Source: Sphingomonas montanisoli | GTDB lineage: Bacteria > Pseudomonadota > Alphaproteobacteria > Sphingomonadales > Sphingomonadaceae | NCBI RefSeq assembly: GCF_008274695.1 | Contig: NZ_VTOU01000002.1 | Span: forward strand, 62,001 to 126,000 | Length of the DNA: 64,000 nucleotides | Direction: 5' to 3' | Shown here: positions 45,464 to 53,671 of the stretch, piece after piece | Position numbering within the stretch: the first letter of the stretch is position 1 | Layout: each line of letters opens with the position of its first letter | Program-made: the position numbers and the translations under genes | The notes under the pieces: generated by a model | Databases searched by the model: none | What the model saw: only the letters and a program-made list of their open reading frames with translations | Told to the model about the DNA's origin: nothing

Positions 45464-46875
45464 GGCAGCGGATCCAGCATGCGGGGATCGGCGATGCGCC
45501 CCGCGATAGCGGATGCAGCAACGGTCTCAGGGGAGGCGAGGTGAGTGCGTGTGCCCGGCCCCTGCCGGCTCTCGAAATTCCGGTTGGTCGAACTGATCAC
45601 GCGTTCCTGCGCGCCGAAGCTTTCGCCGCCTGCGAAGAAGCACATCGAACAGCCGGCTTCGCGCCATTCGAAACCCGCCGAGCGAAACACCACGTCGATC
45701 CCCTCGGCCTCTGCAGCGGCCTTCACCTGAGACGATCCCGGCACGCAAATCGCCTTGACCCCAGCGGCGACCTTCCGGCCGCGCAGTATATCGGCGGCGC
45801 GGCGCAGATCGGACAGGCGGCTGTTGGTGCACGATCCGATGAAAGCCGCGTCGATCGCGAGCCCTTGGACCATGGCTCCGGCCTCCAGCCCCATATAATC
45901 GAGTGCGCGCGCATGTGCCTCGGGCGCGTCGACTGCAGAAAGTTCACCCGCGCGCGGCACGGTCCGGTCGAGCGGCACCGCCTGTTGCGGGCTGGTGCCC
46001 CAACTGACCATCGGCGCGACATCGGCGGCGTCGACCTGCAGTTCGACATCGAACGTCGCATCCGGATCGCTTGTCATCGTCCGCCAGCTTGCAACCGCCG
46101 CATCCCATGCATCGCCTGCGGGCGCATAAGTCCGCCCCTTCAGATAGTCGAAGGTCTTGTCGTCGGCGGCGATGAAGGCGGAAAAGGCCGAGAATTCGGT
46201 CGCCATGTTGCACAGGGTAAGCCGCGCCTCGATGTCGAGCATCTCGACTGCTTCGCCCGCATATTCGACGACATGGCCCTTGGCCCCGGCCGAGCCAAAG
46301 CGCGCCAGCATGTGCAGCGCCAGATCCTTGGCGGTGATGCCGGTCCCAAGCGTTCCGGACACGGTGACGCGCATCGTCTTGGGCTTGCGGACGCGCAATG
46401 TGGTGGTCGCCAGCGCATGTTCGGCTTCCGTCGATCCGATCCCCCAGGCCAACGCACCCAGAGCCCCCTGGCTGCACGTGTGGCTGTCGGGGCAGACAAG
46501 CGTCAGGCCGGGCAGGACGATTCCCATTTCGGGCGAGATGACATGCACGATTCCTTGGCGCGGATCGCCCAGGTCGAACAACGAGATACCGGCGGCGAGC
46601 GCGGCCTCTCGGGTCGCGGTGATGAACTGGGTGCCGGTCGGCATCGTCGTGCGATCGGTGCGGCCGGGGAAGGTATCGACCACATGATCCATCGTAGCGA
46701 AGACCTGCGCGGGCATTGCGACGTCGCGGCCCTTTTCATGCAGGCCGTTGAGCGCGACCCCGCCGGTCCGTTCGTGCAGCAGGACACGGTCGATCGCGAT
46801 CAACCCGGTCCCTTCGTCGAGATCGGTGATCAGGTGCGCCTGCCATATCTTTTCGAATGCGGTCTGGCCGGTCAT
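45460..46875 (-). CDS. LeuC-like large subunit of an aconitase-family hydro-lyase
   Basis: A 471-residue protein with aconitase-type 4Fe-4S ligands: the GSCTNSR motif (near 347) and GCSMCF (near 408-413), plus VCPDSHTCSQGALGALAWGIGSTE. Together with the small subunit it should add water to, or remove it from, an unsaturated dicarboxylate. Annotation pipelines would call it 3-isopropylmalate dehydratase, but context argues for a citraconate/maleate-type hydratase. It overlaps the CoA-transferase gene by 4 bases, so the four genes form one transcript. Confidence 0.88.
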   Translation of the reverse strand: MTGQTAFEKIWQAHLITDLDEGTGLIAIDRVLLHERTGGVALNGLHEKGRDVAMPAQVFATMDHVVDTFPGRTDRTTMPTGTQFITATREAALAAGISLFDLGDPRQGIVHVISPEMGIVLPGLTLVCPDSHTCSQGALGALAWGIGSTEAEHALATTTLRVRKPKTMRVTVSGTLGTGITAKDLALHMLARFGSAGAKGHVVEYAGEAVEMLDIEARLTLCNMATEFSAFSAFIAADDKTFDYLKGRTYAPAGDAWDAAVASWRTMTSDPDATFDVELQVDAADVAPMVSWGTSPQQAVPLDRTVPRAGELSAVDAPEAHARALDYMGLEAGAMVQGLAIDAAFIGSCTNSRLSDLRRAADILRGRKVAAGVKAICVPGSSQVKAAAEAEGIDVVFRSAGFEWREAGCSMCFFAGGESFGAQERVISSTNRNFESRQGPGTRTHLASPETVAASAIAGRIADPRMLDPLP

Positions 46876-48053
46876 CCGATGCGCGCGCTCGCCATCAGCC
46901 CGGCAGTTTCGTCCTCGTCGAAGCCGAGTTCGCGCAGCACGTCGCCCGTGTCGCGGCCAGGCGTCGGCAGATCGTGACGCAACCCGCCGCGCTGGTCGTT
47001 GAACGCGATCGGCAGCGCCGGCAGCTTGGCCGTCGATCCGTCGGCCATGGTGAGTGCCACCAGCCCGCCTTCATTAAGGTGCGGATCGTCGAACAACTCG
47101 TCCGGACGCACGATCGGCGCGAAGGGCAGGCCGGTTGCTTCCAGTTTCGCGACGATATCCTCGCGCGCCATGGCCGCGAACAGGCTGCGGATGCGCGGCA
47201 AGATCTGGTCGCGCGCCAGTACGCGCTGGTTGTTCAGGCGATAGTCTTCGTTGGCGCTGAAATCGCCCAGGTCGAAGGCCTCGCAGAAGGTCCGCCACTG
47301 TCCGTCGCTGACGACGCCGACAAACAATTGTTCGTCCTCGTGCTGCGTTTCGAACACGTCGTAGATCGCCCAGGCGGAGATGCGGACCGGCATTGGCTGC
47401 GCTGCATGGCCCGTCACTGCCTTCTGCGCCATATGCTGCCCGACCAGGAAGGCGGTCGTTTCGAACAGCGAGCATTTAACTTCGCAGCCCGTGCCCGTGC
47501 GGTGGCGCTGTTCGAGCGCGGAGAGGATGCCGATCACGCCGAACATGCCGCCGGTAATGTCGATCACCGACGATCCTGCGCGCAGGGGGCGGCCAGGCGG
47601 GCCTGTCATGTAGGCAAGACCGCCCATCATCTGCGTCACCTCGTCCAGCGCGGTGCGCTGTTCATAGGGGCCGGGCAGAAAACCCTTTGCCGAACAGTAG
47701 ATGAGGCCGGGATTGGCTTGCGCCAGTTCGTCATATCCCAGGCCCAGCCGGGCGAGCGTGCCGGGACGGAAATTTTCGATCAGAATATCGGCCCCCTGCG
47801 CGAGCCGCTTTGCCGCCTCCAGACCGGTAGGGCTTTTGAGATCGAGGCAGATGCTGCGCTTGTTGCGGTTGAACATGGGAAAATAGCCCGCGCCCGATCC
47901 CAGCAATTCGCGGGTATGATCGCCGCCGATCGGTTCGACCTTGATCACGTCCGCTCCGAGATCTGCCAGGATCACGCCCGCCGAAGGGCCCATCACCATG
48001 TGCGTAAACTCAACGACCTTAATGCCAGCCAGCGGCTGTGCGGCTTCCGTCAT
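46872..48053 (-). CDS. CaiB/BaiF-family (class III) CoA-transferase
   Basis: A 393-residue enzyme that moves CoA from a donor such as succinyl-CoA to a carboxylate. Family patterns: LAGIKVVEFTHMVMGPSAG at the N-terminus, ADVIKVEPIGGDHTR, NRNKRSICLDLKS, and the region LDEVTQMMGGLAYMTG with the catalytic Asp candidate. The start MTEAAQPLAG (48053) follows GGAAAG; the upstream extension is promoter sequence. First gene of the operon, 31 bases after an island operator. It probably activates the hydroxy-dicarboxylate made by the LeuCD pair. Confidence 0.9.
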   Translation of the reverse strand: MTEAAQPLAGIKVVEFTHMVMGPSAGVILADLGADVIKVEPIGGDHTRELLGSGAGYFPMFNRNKRSICLDLKSPTGLEAAKRLAQGADILIENFRPGTLARLGLGYDELAQANPGLIYCSAKGFLPGPYEQRTALDEVTQMMGGLAYMTGPPGRPLRAGSSVIDITGGMFGVIGILSALEQRHRTGTGCEVKCSLFETTAFLVGQHMAQKAVTGHAAQPMPVRISAWAIYDVFETQHEDEQLFVGVVSDGQWRTFCEAFDLGDFSANEDYRLNNQRVLARDQILPRIRSLFAAMAREDIVAKLEATGLPFAPIVRPDELFDDPHLNEGGLVALTMADGSTAKLPALPIAFNDQRGGLRHDLPTPGRDTGDVLRELGFDEDETAGLMASARIG

Positions 48054-48084
48054 TTTTTCTTTCCGATTCAATCCGTCCGTCGAT

Positions 48085-48104
48085 TTGATATATATATATA
48101 ACAA
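48085..48104. promoter_or_regulatory. Island operator 6 (upstream of CoA-transferase operon)
   Basis: TTGATATATATATATAACAA fits the island consensus at both ends and the centre. It overlaps a very AT-rich promoter region 31 bases before the CoA-transferase start. Confidence 0.55.
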
Positions 48105-48590
48105 AACCCACAAGACCCCCGCTTGGCTGACGTCATAAGAAATATGAACAAGCACGAGGCGCGCTGCTGGCGATGCGGGGAACGCCCAGGCGGCTCGAAA
48201 TTCCTATGTCTATCAGTTGCCGCGGGCAGAATTGCGTCCGGATGCCGCCTATTATTGGGAGGTCCGATCTCGGAAGGCTTGATGGAGTGCAACACTACCT
48301 TCGAAGAAAAGGCGCGCTCAATCGGCCACAAATGGTGTCCGATCCGTCATCACGCCCGCGATCTTTCACGCGGTACCACGATAGATGACAATTATCGGAC
48401 GGCCCATGCGCGGATCTACATGCGCGATCTCTATCTCTACGCCTCAGCCATCTGGACTAGGCCGAGCCTCTGACTGCGACCTTTCCCTATCCCGAAAGTC
48501 GTCACTCGCTCGTATGCACAGGATTGGGAATCCATCGAATGCCCGCCATCGGTAGTTGTGTCGAAGGCATCGGACTTTTGCGCGTGACGC
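48105..48590. other. Intergenic region at the right edge of the island
   Basis: About 490 bases. A plus-strand frame from a TTG at 48123 to 48473 could encode 116 residues (it includes CWRCGERPGGSKFLC and a Tyr/Arg-rich end) but has no ribosome site and no family I recognise; it may be a relic. I see no repeat of the tRNA-Leu 3' end that would mark an island boundary. Confidence 0.35.
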
Positions 48591-50057
48591 CTATCGTCTC
48601 CTCAGGTGGCGCCAGCCCACGACGAGGCCGCTGATCGATATGAACAGTCCGGCTCCCGACAGCAGCCACATTAGCGCGTCGCGTAACGGGCGCAGGATCA
48701 GGAGCCACGGCAGGTCGAAGCTGTGAAGTGCGCTGAACAGCCAGCGGTAGCTGCGCGATCCCGATCCCGATCGGTTGAGTAGTTCGCCGGTTGCCGGATC
48801 GATGTGGAGCCAGCTTTGGGCCGGATCGTCGAAGGTGAAGCGCCAGACCGGCAGCGGGCGTTCGTCGCTGCGCGGATCGCCGGTGCTGAACCAGTAGAGG
48901 TCGTAGCGGTCGAGCCGTTCGAACCCGGTCAGTCGCGCGCCCGGCAGCGCCGATGCCGCGAGCCTCTGAATATCCGCGCGGGCGGGCTTGAAGGCGCGCG
49001 CGGTTGCGCCGTCGAGCAGATGCTTGTGCACTGGCCCGCCATGCGTGGTCATCACCGGCCGGCCACCGAGCCAGGTGAAGCGTACCTCATGGGCGCCGGC
49101 CGCAGTGCGGGCGAGCGTCGTCAGGTCGGTGCGGGCAAATTCGGGCTTCTTGCTCGCGTAGCGATCGGCGATCGCCTTGCCGCCCTCGTCGCGCAGGCCG
49201 CCCCACGGGCTCATCGAAATCCAGCCGCTGAACACCCAGGTGACGAGGAAGAGGCCACCGACAAGGCCGATGATGTGGTGCCACTTCATCCAGCCGACAT
49301 AGGGGCTGACCGATCCGGACCTGTAGCGCCGGGCAATCCGCACGCGCAGGATGCCGATCCAGATGCCGGCGATGGCGCCCAACATGCCGATGCCCGATGT
49401 CCACAGCACCGTCTGCCGCCACGGCTCCTGATAGACGCGGAGCGCCTCGAAATAGATCCAGTGCGGCACAGCGCCCAGCCAGTTCCAGAAGCGTTCGTGC
49501 GCGGTCGTGTTCTGCACGATCTCCCCGGTTTTGCGGGAAACGTAGATGTCGGTACCCACATCGTCGGCCATGCGGATGCGCCAGAAGGGAGCGATCCGCG
49601 CATAAGCGCGGGTGACGACCCACTGATCGTGATCGACCGGGACGATCGACTTTGCGGGCGCGTGGACGAAGGCGCTGGCGATCGCCTGCGCCCGCGTGGC
49701 ATCGACGCCGGTGATCTCGCGCCCCGTCGTGGCGGAAACGGCGCGGCGGCCATCTTCCAGGACGAAGCGATAGACGGGTTCGCCGCCCGTCATCTCCAGC
49801 CGCATTTCGGAAGGAAAGTCCTTCGGCCGGATCGATGCAAGTGCGTCGGCGGGGCTGGTGCGGACCTTTGCCCATTTGATCGGCGGAAGCCCCGCAACCC
49901 GCTCCGGCCCACGGAAGGACGGGAAGGGGACGTACATCATCACCACGCCCGACACGAACCAGATCGCGAAGAGGATGCACAGGGCGATGCCGGTCCAGCG
50001 GTGGCTCAGATAGAGCCACCGCCTTCCGGTGCGCAGCGCGCTTCTAGAAAGCGACAT
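48591..50057 (-). CDS. PepSY-domain inner-membrane protein (PiuB-like)
   Basis: A 488-residue protein of the PepSY-associated TM family: an N-terminal helix (LYLSHRWTGIALCILFAIWFVSG), PepSY-like periplasmic parts, two central helices (WTSGIGMLGAIAGIWIGIL and HHIIGLVGGLFLVTWVFSGW) and a C-terminal helix. Members accompany TonB receptors and are thought to help metal-complex reduction or uptake. Its start overlaps the upstream receptor gene by 14 bases, so it is in the B12-riboswitch transcript. A cobalamin- or cobalt-related role is inferred from that. Confidence 0.85.
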   Translation of the reverse strand: MSLSRSALRTGRRWLYLSHRWTGIALCILFAIWFVSGVVMMYVPFPSFRGPERVAGLPPIKWAKVRTSPADALASIRPKDFPSEMRLEMTGGEPVYRFVLEDGRRAVSATTGREITGVDATRAQAIASAFVHAPAKSIVPVDHDQWVVTRAYARIAPFWRIRMADDVGTDIYVSRKTGEIVQNTTAHERFWNWLGAVPHWIYFEALRVYQEPWRQTVLWTSGIGMLGAIAGIWIGILRVRIARRYRSGSVSPYVGWMKWHHIIGLVGGLFLVTWVFSGWISMSPWGGLRDEGGKAIADRYASKKPEFARTDLTTLARTAAGAHEVRFTWLGGRPVMTTHGGPVHKHLLDGATARAFKPARADIQRLAASALPGARLTGFERLDRYDLYWFSTGDPRSDERPLPVWRFTFDDPAQSWLHIDPATGELLNRSGSGSRSYRWLFSALHSFDLPWLLILRPLRDALMWLLSGAGLFISISGLVVGWRHLRRR

Positions 50058-52191
50058 TGATCGACGCCTCTACCGCGCGCGGATCGCCCAGCACCCACTG
50101 CGACGCGCCATAGGTCGCGCGGACATAGGTTTCGTCGAAGATGTTGCGGACGCGCAGGCCGGCGCTCGCCTTTTCGGTGAACTGCCAGCGCACGCCGAAA
50201 TCGGTGAGCGTGTAGGACGGGATGACCAGCGTGTTGGCTGCATCCTGGAACCGTTTGCCGACATAGGAGAAGCCGCCGTCGGCGACCCAGCCATCTGCGA
50301 ACTCCCAACTCAGGAAAGCATTGGCGGTCTTCGCCGCAATGTTGCTCGGGCGGTTGCCCGCGCGCTGGAAGCGGACGCCGCCGACCGATTCCGAGAAATC
50401 GTCGTAGCGTGCCTTGAGCACCGATCCGTTGAGCGTGATGCCGATGCGATCGACCGGCTTCAGGAACAGCGACGCTTCCAGCCCCTTCGACGATTGCTGG
50501 CCCACCTGAACCTGGATCGTCGGGATCAGCGGGTCGGACGTCAGCAGCCGCCGTTTGACGATGTCATAGGCGGCGAAGGTCCATTCGCCGCGCCCGCCCC
50601 AGAAGACGTGCTTGACGCCGGCTTCCCACTGGCGACCCGTCGACAGATCGAACGCGCTCTGGGCGAGGCTGGTCGAAACGAGCGCGCCGACCGGATCGGC
50701 GGCCGTCGCATATTGCGCGTAGATCGAGAGGGTGGGGATCGGATTATAGACCCCGCCCAGCCGCCAGGTGACGGCGTCGGGCGTCGCGGTGAAGTTGTTC
50801 GCGGCGTTCACATAGTCGTTCTTGCGGATGCGCGGGCGATCGTAACGCAGCCCGCCGACGAACGAGACCTGATCGCTCAGCACCAGCCGATCCTCGGCGA
50901 AGACCGAATATTGGTGGATCGTGTTCTTGTAGCGCGGCTTGGTCGCCGCAGCACCGGTCTGATCGATGAACAGGCCGGTGTCGGTGGCGAACAGATCGAC
51001 CAGCCGGGTCGCGTTATTCCCCGAATTGCTGATGTTCTTATAGGTGATCCGGTTCACGTCGAAGCCCACGACCATGTGGTTTTCCAGGCCCAGGATCGTG
51101 CCGCTGACATTGGCGGTGGTGCGGTTCCCGGTCTGCCGCTGGACATGGTAGAGTTCGAGGAAGCTCGACTGGCGGATCTTGGCCGGCGCGGTCGCGGTGG
51201 CGGCGACGTAGGTCTCGTTCTCGCTATTGTGCCAATATTTGTTGGCCCACAGATGGTAGAAGGTGCTGCGGATGCTGAAGCTGTCCGACGGCGACCATTC
51301 GATCTTCCCCTGGCTCCAATTGTCGCGGAAGCGCAGGCGGGCGTCGGTGACGTTGTAATTGTTCTTGCGCAGCGACTTGTCGAGCTTGCCGCCGACCAGC
51401 GGCACGCCGAACCAGGTGCGCGGCAATTGCCGGCTGAAATCGTGCGAGAGCGTGATGCTCAGATCCTCGGCAGGCTTGAGCTTGATCGCGCCCGACAGCG
51501 ATGTCGCGCTGGAATTGCCGCGCTTCATCCAGCCGTCGGATTCGCGATAGGCGCCGTCGATACGGAAGCCGATCATGTCGTTGATCGGCCCGCCTGCGCC
51601 GGCGGCGATATTGTAGCTTTCGAACGATCCGACGATCGCGCGGCCGCTGGCCTCCAGCGTGTCGCCCGGCTGCTTGCGCACGACGTTCACCGCGCCGCCG
51701 ATGGCGCCTTCGCCATAGAGGACGGAGGCGGGACCGCGCAGGATCTCGACCCGCTCGGCCATCCACGGATCGGCGGGGAAGGTGAGCGTGTTGTTGTACA
51801 TGCGCATGCCGTCATAGAGCTGCATCACCGAATTCTGGCCGACGAAGCCGCGCGCGGCGAGCGAGAAGCCGAACACGCCCGATGCGTTGACGATGCCGGT
51901 CGCGCGCGCGGCGGCATCCTGGATCGTCAGGTCGCCGCGCAGGCGGATCGCATCGCCATCGAGCGTCTCGACGCTGGCGGGCGTCTGCAGCGCGGTGATG
52001 CCGAGACGGCTGGCACCCTCGGTCTTCTGGTTGAGCCGCAGCGAATCCACCGCGGTCACGATGATCGTGCTGCTATCCTCGGCTTCGGTGGCTGCCGCAT
52101 CTTCGGCATGCGCGGGCGATGCGAAGGCGGTGAGCGCGGTGGCAGTGAACAACAGTGCGCGGATGTGCGCGGGCTTGGTGGAATAGGTCAT
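50044..52191 (-). CDS. TonB-dependent receptor under B12 riboswitch (BtuB-like role)
   Basis: A 715-residue receptor: signal peptide (ALTAFASPAHAE), TonB-box-like SSTIIVTAVD, plug (AERVEILRGPASVLYGEGAIGGAVNVVRK) and a barrel ending AVEASINVAF. The sequence resembles siderophore-type receptors more than enteric BtuB, but a complete cobalamin riboswitch in its leader shows that its transcript responds to B12, so a corrinoid or cobalt chelate is the likely ligand. Start MTYSTKPAHIR (52191); upstream codons belong to the riboswitch. Confidence 0.9.
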   Translation of the reverse strand: MTYSTKPAHIRALLFTATALTAFASPAHAEDAAATEAEDSSTIIVTAVDSLRLNQKTEGASRLGITALQTPASVETLDGDAIRLRGDLTIQDAAARATGIVNASGVFGFSLAARGFVGQNSVMQLYDGMRMYNNTLTFPADPWMAERVEILRGPASVLYGEGAIGGAVNVVRKQPGDTLEASGRAIVGSFESYNIAAGAGGPINDMIGFRIDGAYRESDGWMKRGNSSATSLSGAIKLKPAEDLSITLSHDFSRQLPRTWFGVPLVGGKLDKSLRKNNYNVTDARLRFRDNWSQGKIEWSPSDSFSIRSTFYHLWANKYWHNSENETYVAATATAPAKIRQSSFLELYHVQRQTGNRTTANVSGTILGLENHMVVGFDVNRITYKNISNSGNNATRLVDLFATDTGLFIDQTGAAATKPRYKNTIHQYSVFAEDRLVLSDQVSFVGGLRYDRPRIRKNDYVNAANNFTATPDAVTWRLGGVYNPIPTLSIYAQYATAADPVGALVSTSLAQSAFDLSTGRQWEAGVKHVFWGGRGEWTFAAYDIVKRRLLTSDPLIPTIQVQVGQQSSKGLEASLFLKPVDRIGITLNGSVLKARYDDFSESVGGVRFQRAGNRPSNIAAKTANAFLSWEFADGWVADGGFSYVGKRFQDAANTLVIPSYTLTDFGVRWQFTEKASAGLRVRNIFDETYVRATYGASQWVLGDPRAVEASINVAF

Positions 52192-52380
52192 CAATTCGGT
52201 CCCCGGCGTCAAAGCGACAAGGCGGGGGTCTGGCCGTTCGCGAACGGTCGGCAACGCGCGGCGGGCGGACGCCAAAGGCGACCGACGCACGTCTCCGATA
52301 CGGCCCCCGCCGCTCGTTCGTCGCTCAGACGGAAGAACCGTGCCGCAGCCATCCCCTGGGCCAAGGCAAGAGCGACCAGA

Positions 52381-52583
52381 CGCCGGCAGGTCTCCTGGCT
52401 CGCGGGTCGTCGCTCGATGCACGGCCTTCCCAGACCTGGCGGTCCAGTGGCTGGCGGATGGAAGGCCCGTCCGCGCATGTGCATCGCGCTCACCGCTTAC
52501 AGTTGCAGGGACAGCCTCGGATTCAGGCGACATCAGCCGCCTTCACCGCGTTCCCATTTTAATCCCCTCTCGGGGAACCGGCG
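52381..52583 (-). promoter_or_regulatory. Cobalamin riboswitch for the TonB receptor
   Basis: Read on the minus strand: P1 arm CGCCGG (52583-52578) closes with CCGGCG (52386-52381); the core includes GCTGTCCCTGCAACTGTAAG and CCACTGG, and near the 3' end the B12 box GCCAGGAGACCTGCC (inside 52399-52382). Length about 200 nt and motif order are those of the class I B12 riboswitch. It lies 190 bases before the receptor start and should switch the receptor-PepSY transcript off when adenosylcobalamin is plentiful. Confidence 0.95.
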
Positions 52584-52681
52584 CGATCAATGCTCTCGGG
52601 ATTGAATGTTCGCCCCCTCGAACGAGGCGGCTGATAAGCAGAAAGATACCGCTTCGCAAGTGCAACAAATAGACGCTCTCA

Positions 52682-53239
52682 TTAGAGCGGACGGATCGCC
52701 TGTAATCGCCACAGCCGATTGTAGTACAGATCGATCCGCGTCAGCGGTGCGCAATCGATACGCAATGCGGCTTCGGCGGATAGGCCGATCGCGGCGGCTA
52801 TTGCCGCGCGCATGACCATCGGATGGCTGATCGCGAGTGTCGCTTCGGTTCCGGCGCCGACGTTGTCCAGCCACGGCGTCATGCGCGCGACGAGATCACC
52901 GAATCGCTCGCCCCCCGGCGCGGCGCGGGTCGGATCCGCGATCCATGCGGTCAGCCCGTCCGGATCGCTTGCGTGGATCGCTGCGAAGCTGCGCCCGCTC
53001 CAGTCGCCATGATCGATGTCGCGCAGCGCCGCATCTTCGGCACCGGACAGGCCGGCCATCTCCATCGTCTGACGCGCCGCGCGGGCAGGGCTGCACAGGA
53101 TCACGCCAGCGTTGGGAAGGTCGAGAGCCGCGACCTTGCGCTCGCCGCCCTCATCCACCGACTCGTCGGGCGCTGGAAAGCCGCCTTCGCGCATCGATCG
53201 TGTGGCGGCGTGGCACAATAATGTCAGTCGCACGTCCAC
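52682..53239 (-). CDS. CobC-like histidine phosphatase-fold protein
   Basis: A 185-residue protein of the phosphoglycerate-mutase superfamily, placed between two cobalamin-controlled transcripts. Alpha-ribazole phosphatases (CobC) remove a phosphate in nucleotide-loop assembly of B12. The catalytic N-terminal motif reads LTLLCHAATRS, so the usual Arg before His is Cys (CHA, not RHG); the second His lies in AISHPMVMRAAIAAAIG. Activity is therefore uncertain. Start GTG 53239 follows GAAAGG. It is divergent from cbtB. Confidence 0.75.
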   Translation of the reverse strand: MDVRLTLLCHAATRSMREGGFPAPDESVDEGGERKVAALDLPNAGVILCSPARAARQTMEMAGLSGAEDAALRDIDHGDWSGRSFAAIHASDPDGLTAWIADPTRAAPGGERFGDLVARMTPWLDNVGAGTEATLAISHPMVMRAAIAAAIGLSAEAALRIDCAPLTRIDLYYNRLWRLQAIRPL

Positions 53240-53290
53240 TTGGCCTTTCAGGATCGTTGACGTTTCGCCCCGTTCCGGCCAAATCGTGCG

Positions 53291-53390
53291 GACAGGTTCG
53301 AAGAAGAAGAAGCCGGTGCAAATCCGGCGCGGTCGCGCCACTGTTATCGCCAGCCTTCGCAAGCTGTCGAGAGCCAGACCTTCGAGAACC
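53291..53390 (+). promoter_or_regulatory. Cobalamin riboswitch for cbtBA
   Basis: The plus strand carries AAGCCGGTGCAAATCCGGCG, then CGGTCGCGCCACTGT, the B12-riboswitch core, and GAGAGCCAGACC as a B12-box variant (53371-53380). Flanking GGTTCGAAG and CTTCGAGAACC can close the element. It is shorter than the minus-strand copy. A hairpin CGGGA/TCCCG follows immediately before the GAAGGAG ribosome site of cbtB, a plausible translation switch. Confidence 0.88.
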
Positions 53391-53430
53391 ATCTTGTTCG
53401 CGGGACGCGCAATCCCGAAGGAGACTGACG

Positions 53431-53658
53431 ATGGCCGCTGCTGCTGTGTTCGCCGATGACGCTTTCATTCCGCTGTCGGACAGCGGCGCGATCCCGCTGC
53501 GCGATATCGTGCCCTGGGCGATCTTCGGCCTGCTCCTTGCGATGATCGCGCTCTATTTCGTCAGCACCGAACAGGGCGCCTATGCCTTCTTCGACGGCAT
53601 GTACGTGCACGAATTTGTCCACGACGGGCGTCACCTTCTCGGCTTCCCCTGCCACTAA
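53431..53658 (+). CDS. cbtB: CbtB, cobalt transporter small subunit
   Basis: A 75-residue protein with one membrane helix (IVPWAIFGLLLAMIALYFVS) and a His-rich C-terminus (YVHEFVHDGRHLLGFPCH), the hallmark of CbtB. CbtB and CbtA form a B12-regulated cobalt importer in bacteria. The ribosome site GAAGGAG lies 8 bases before the ATG, right after the riboswitch platform. cbtA follows after 13 bases. Confidence 0.93.
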   Translation: MAAAAVFADDAFIPLSDSGAIPLRDIVPWAIFGLLLAMIALYFVSTEQGAYAFFDGMYVHEFVHDGRHLLGFPCH

Positions 53659-53671
53659 GGCAGGCTATCCG

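Noticed and set aside
44858-46875. LeuC/LeuD as leucine biosynthesis genes
   Set aside because: No leuA or leuB nearby, and both are locked by 4-base overlaps into an operon with a CoA-transferase and a flavoprotein under an island operator. I therefore treat them as a catabolic hydratase, without excluding a dual role.
48123-48473. A 116-residue plus-strand protein beginning at a TTG
   Set aside because: No ribosome site, no family resemblance and an uneven composition. I describe it within the intergenic entry rather than as a gene.
50029-52605. An 858-residue plus-strand frame opposite the B12-controlled TonB receptor
   Set aside because: The receptor shows signal peptide, plug and barrel end, and the frame also runs through the riboswitch. 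The antisense product has no recognisable feature.
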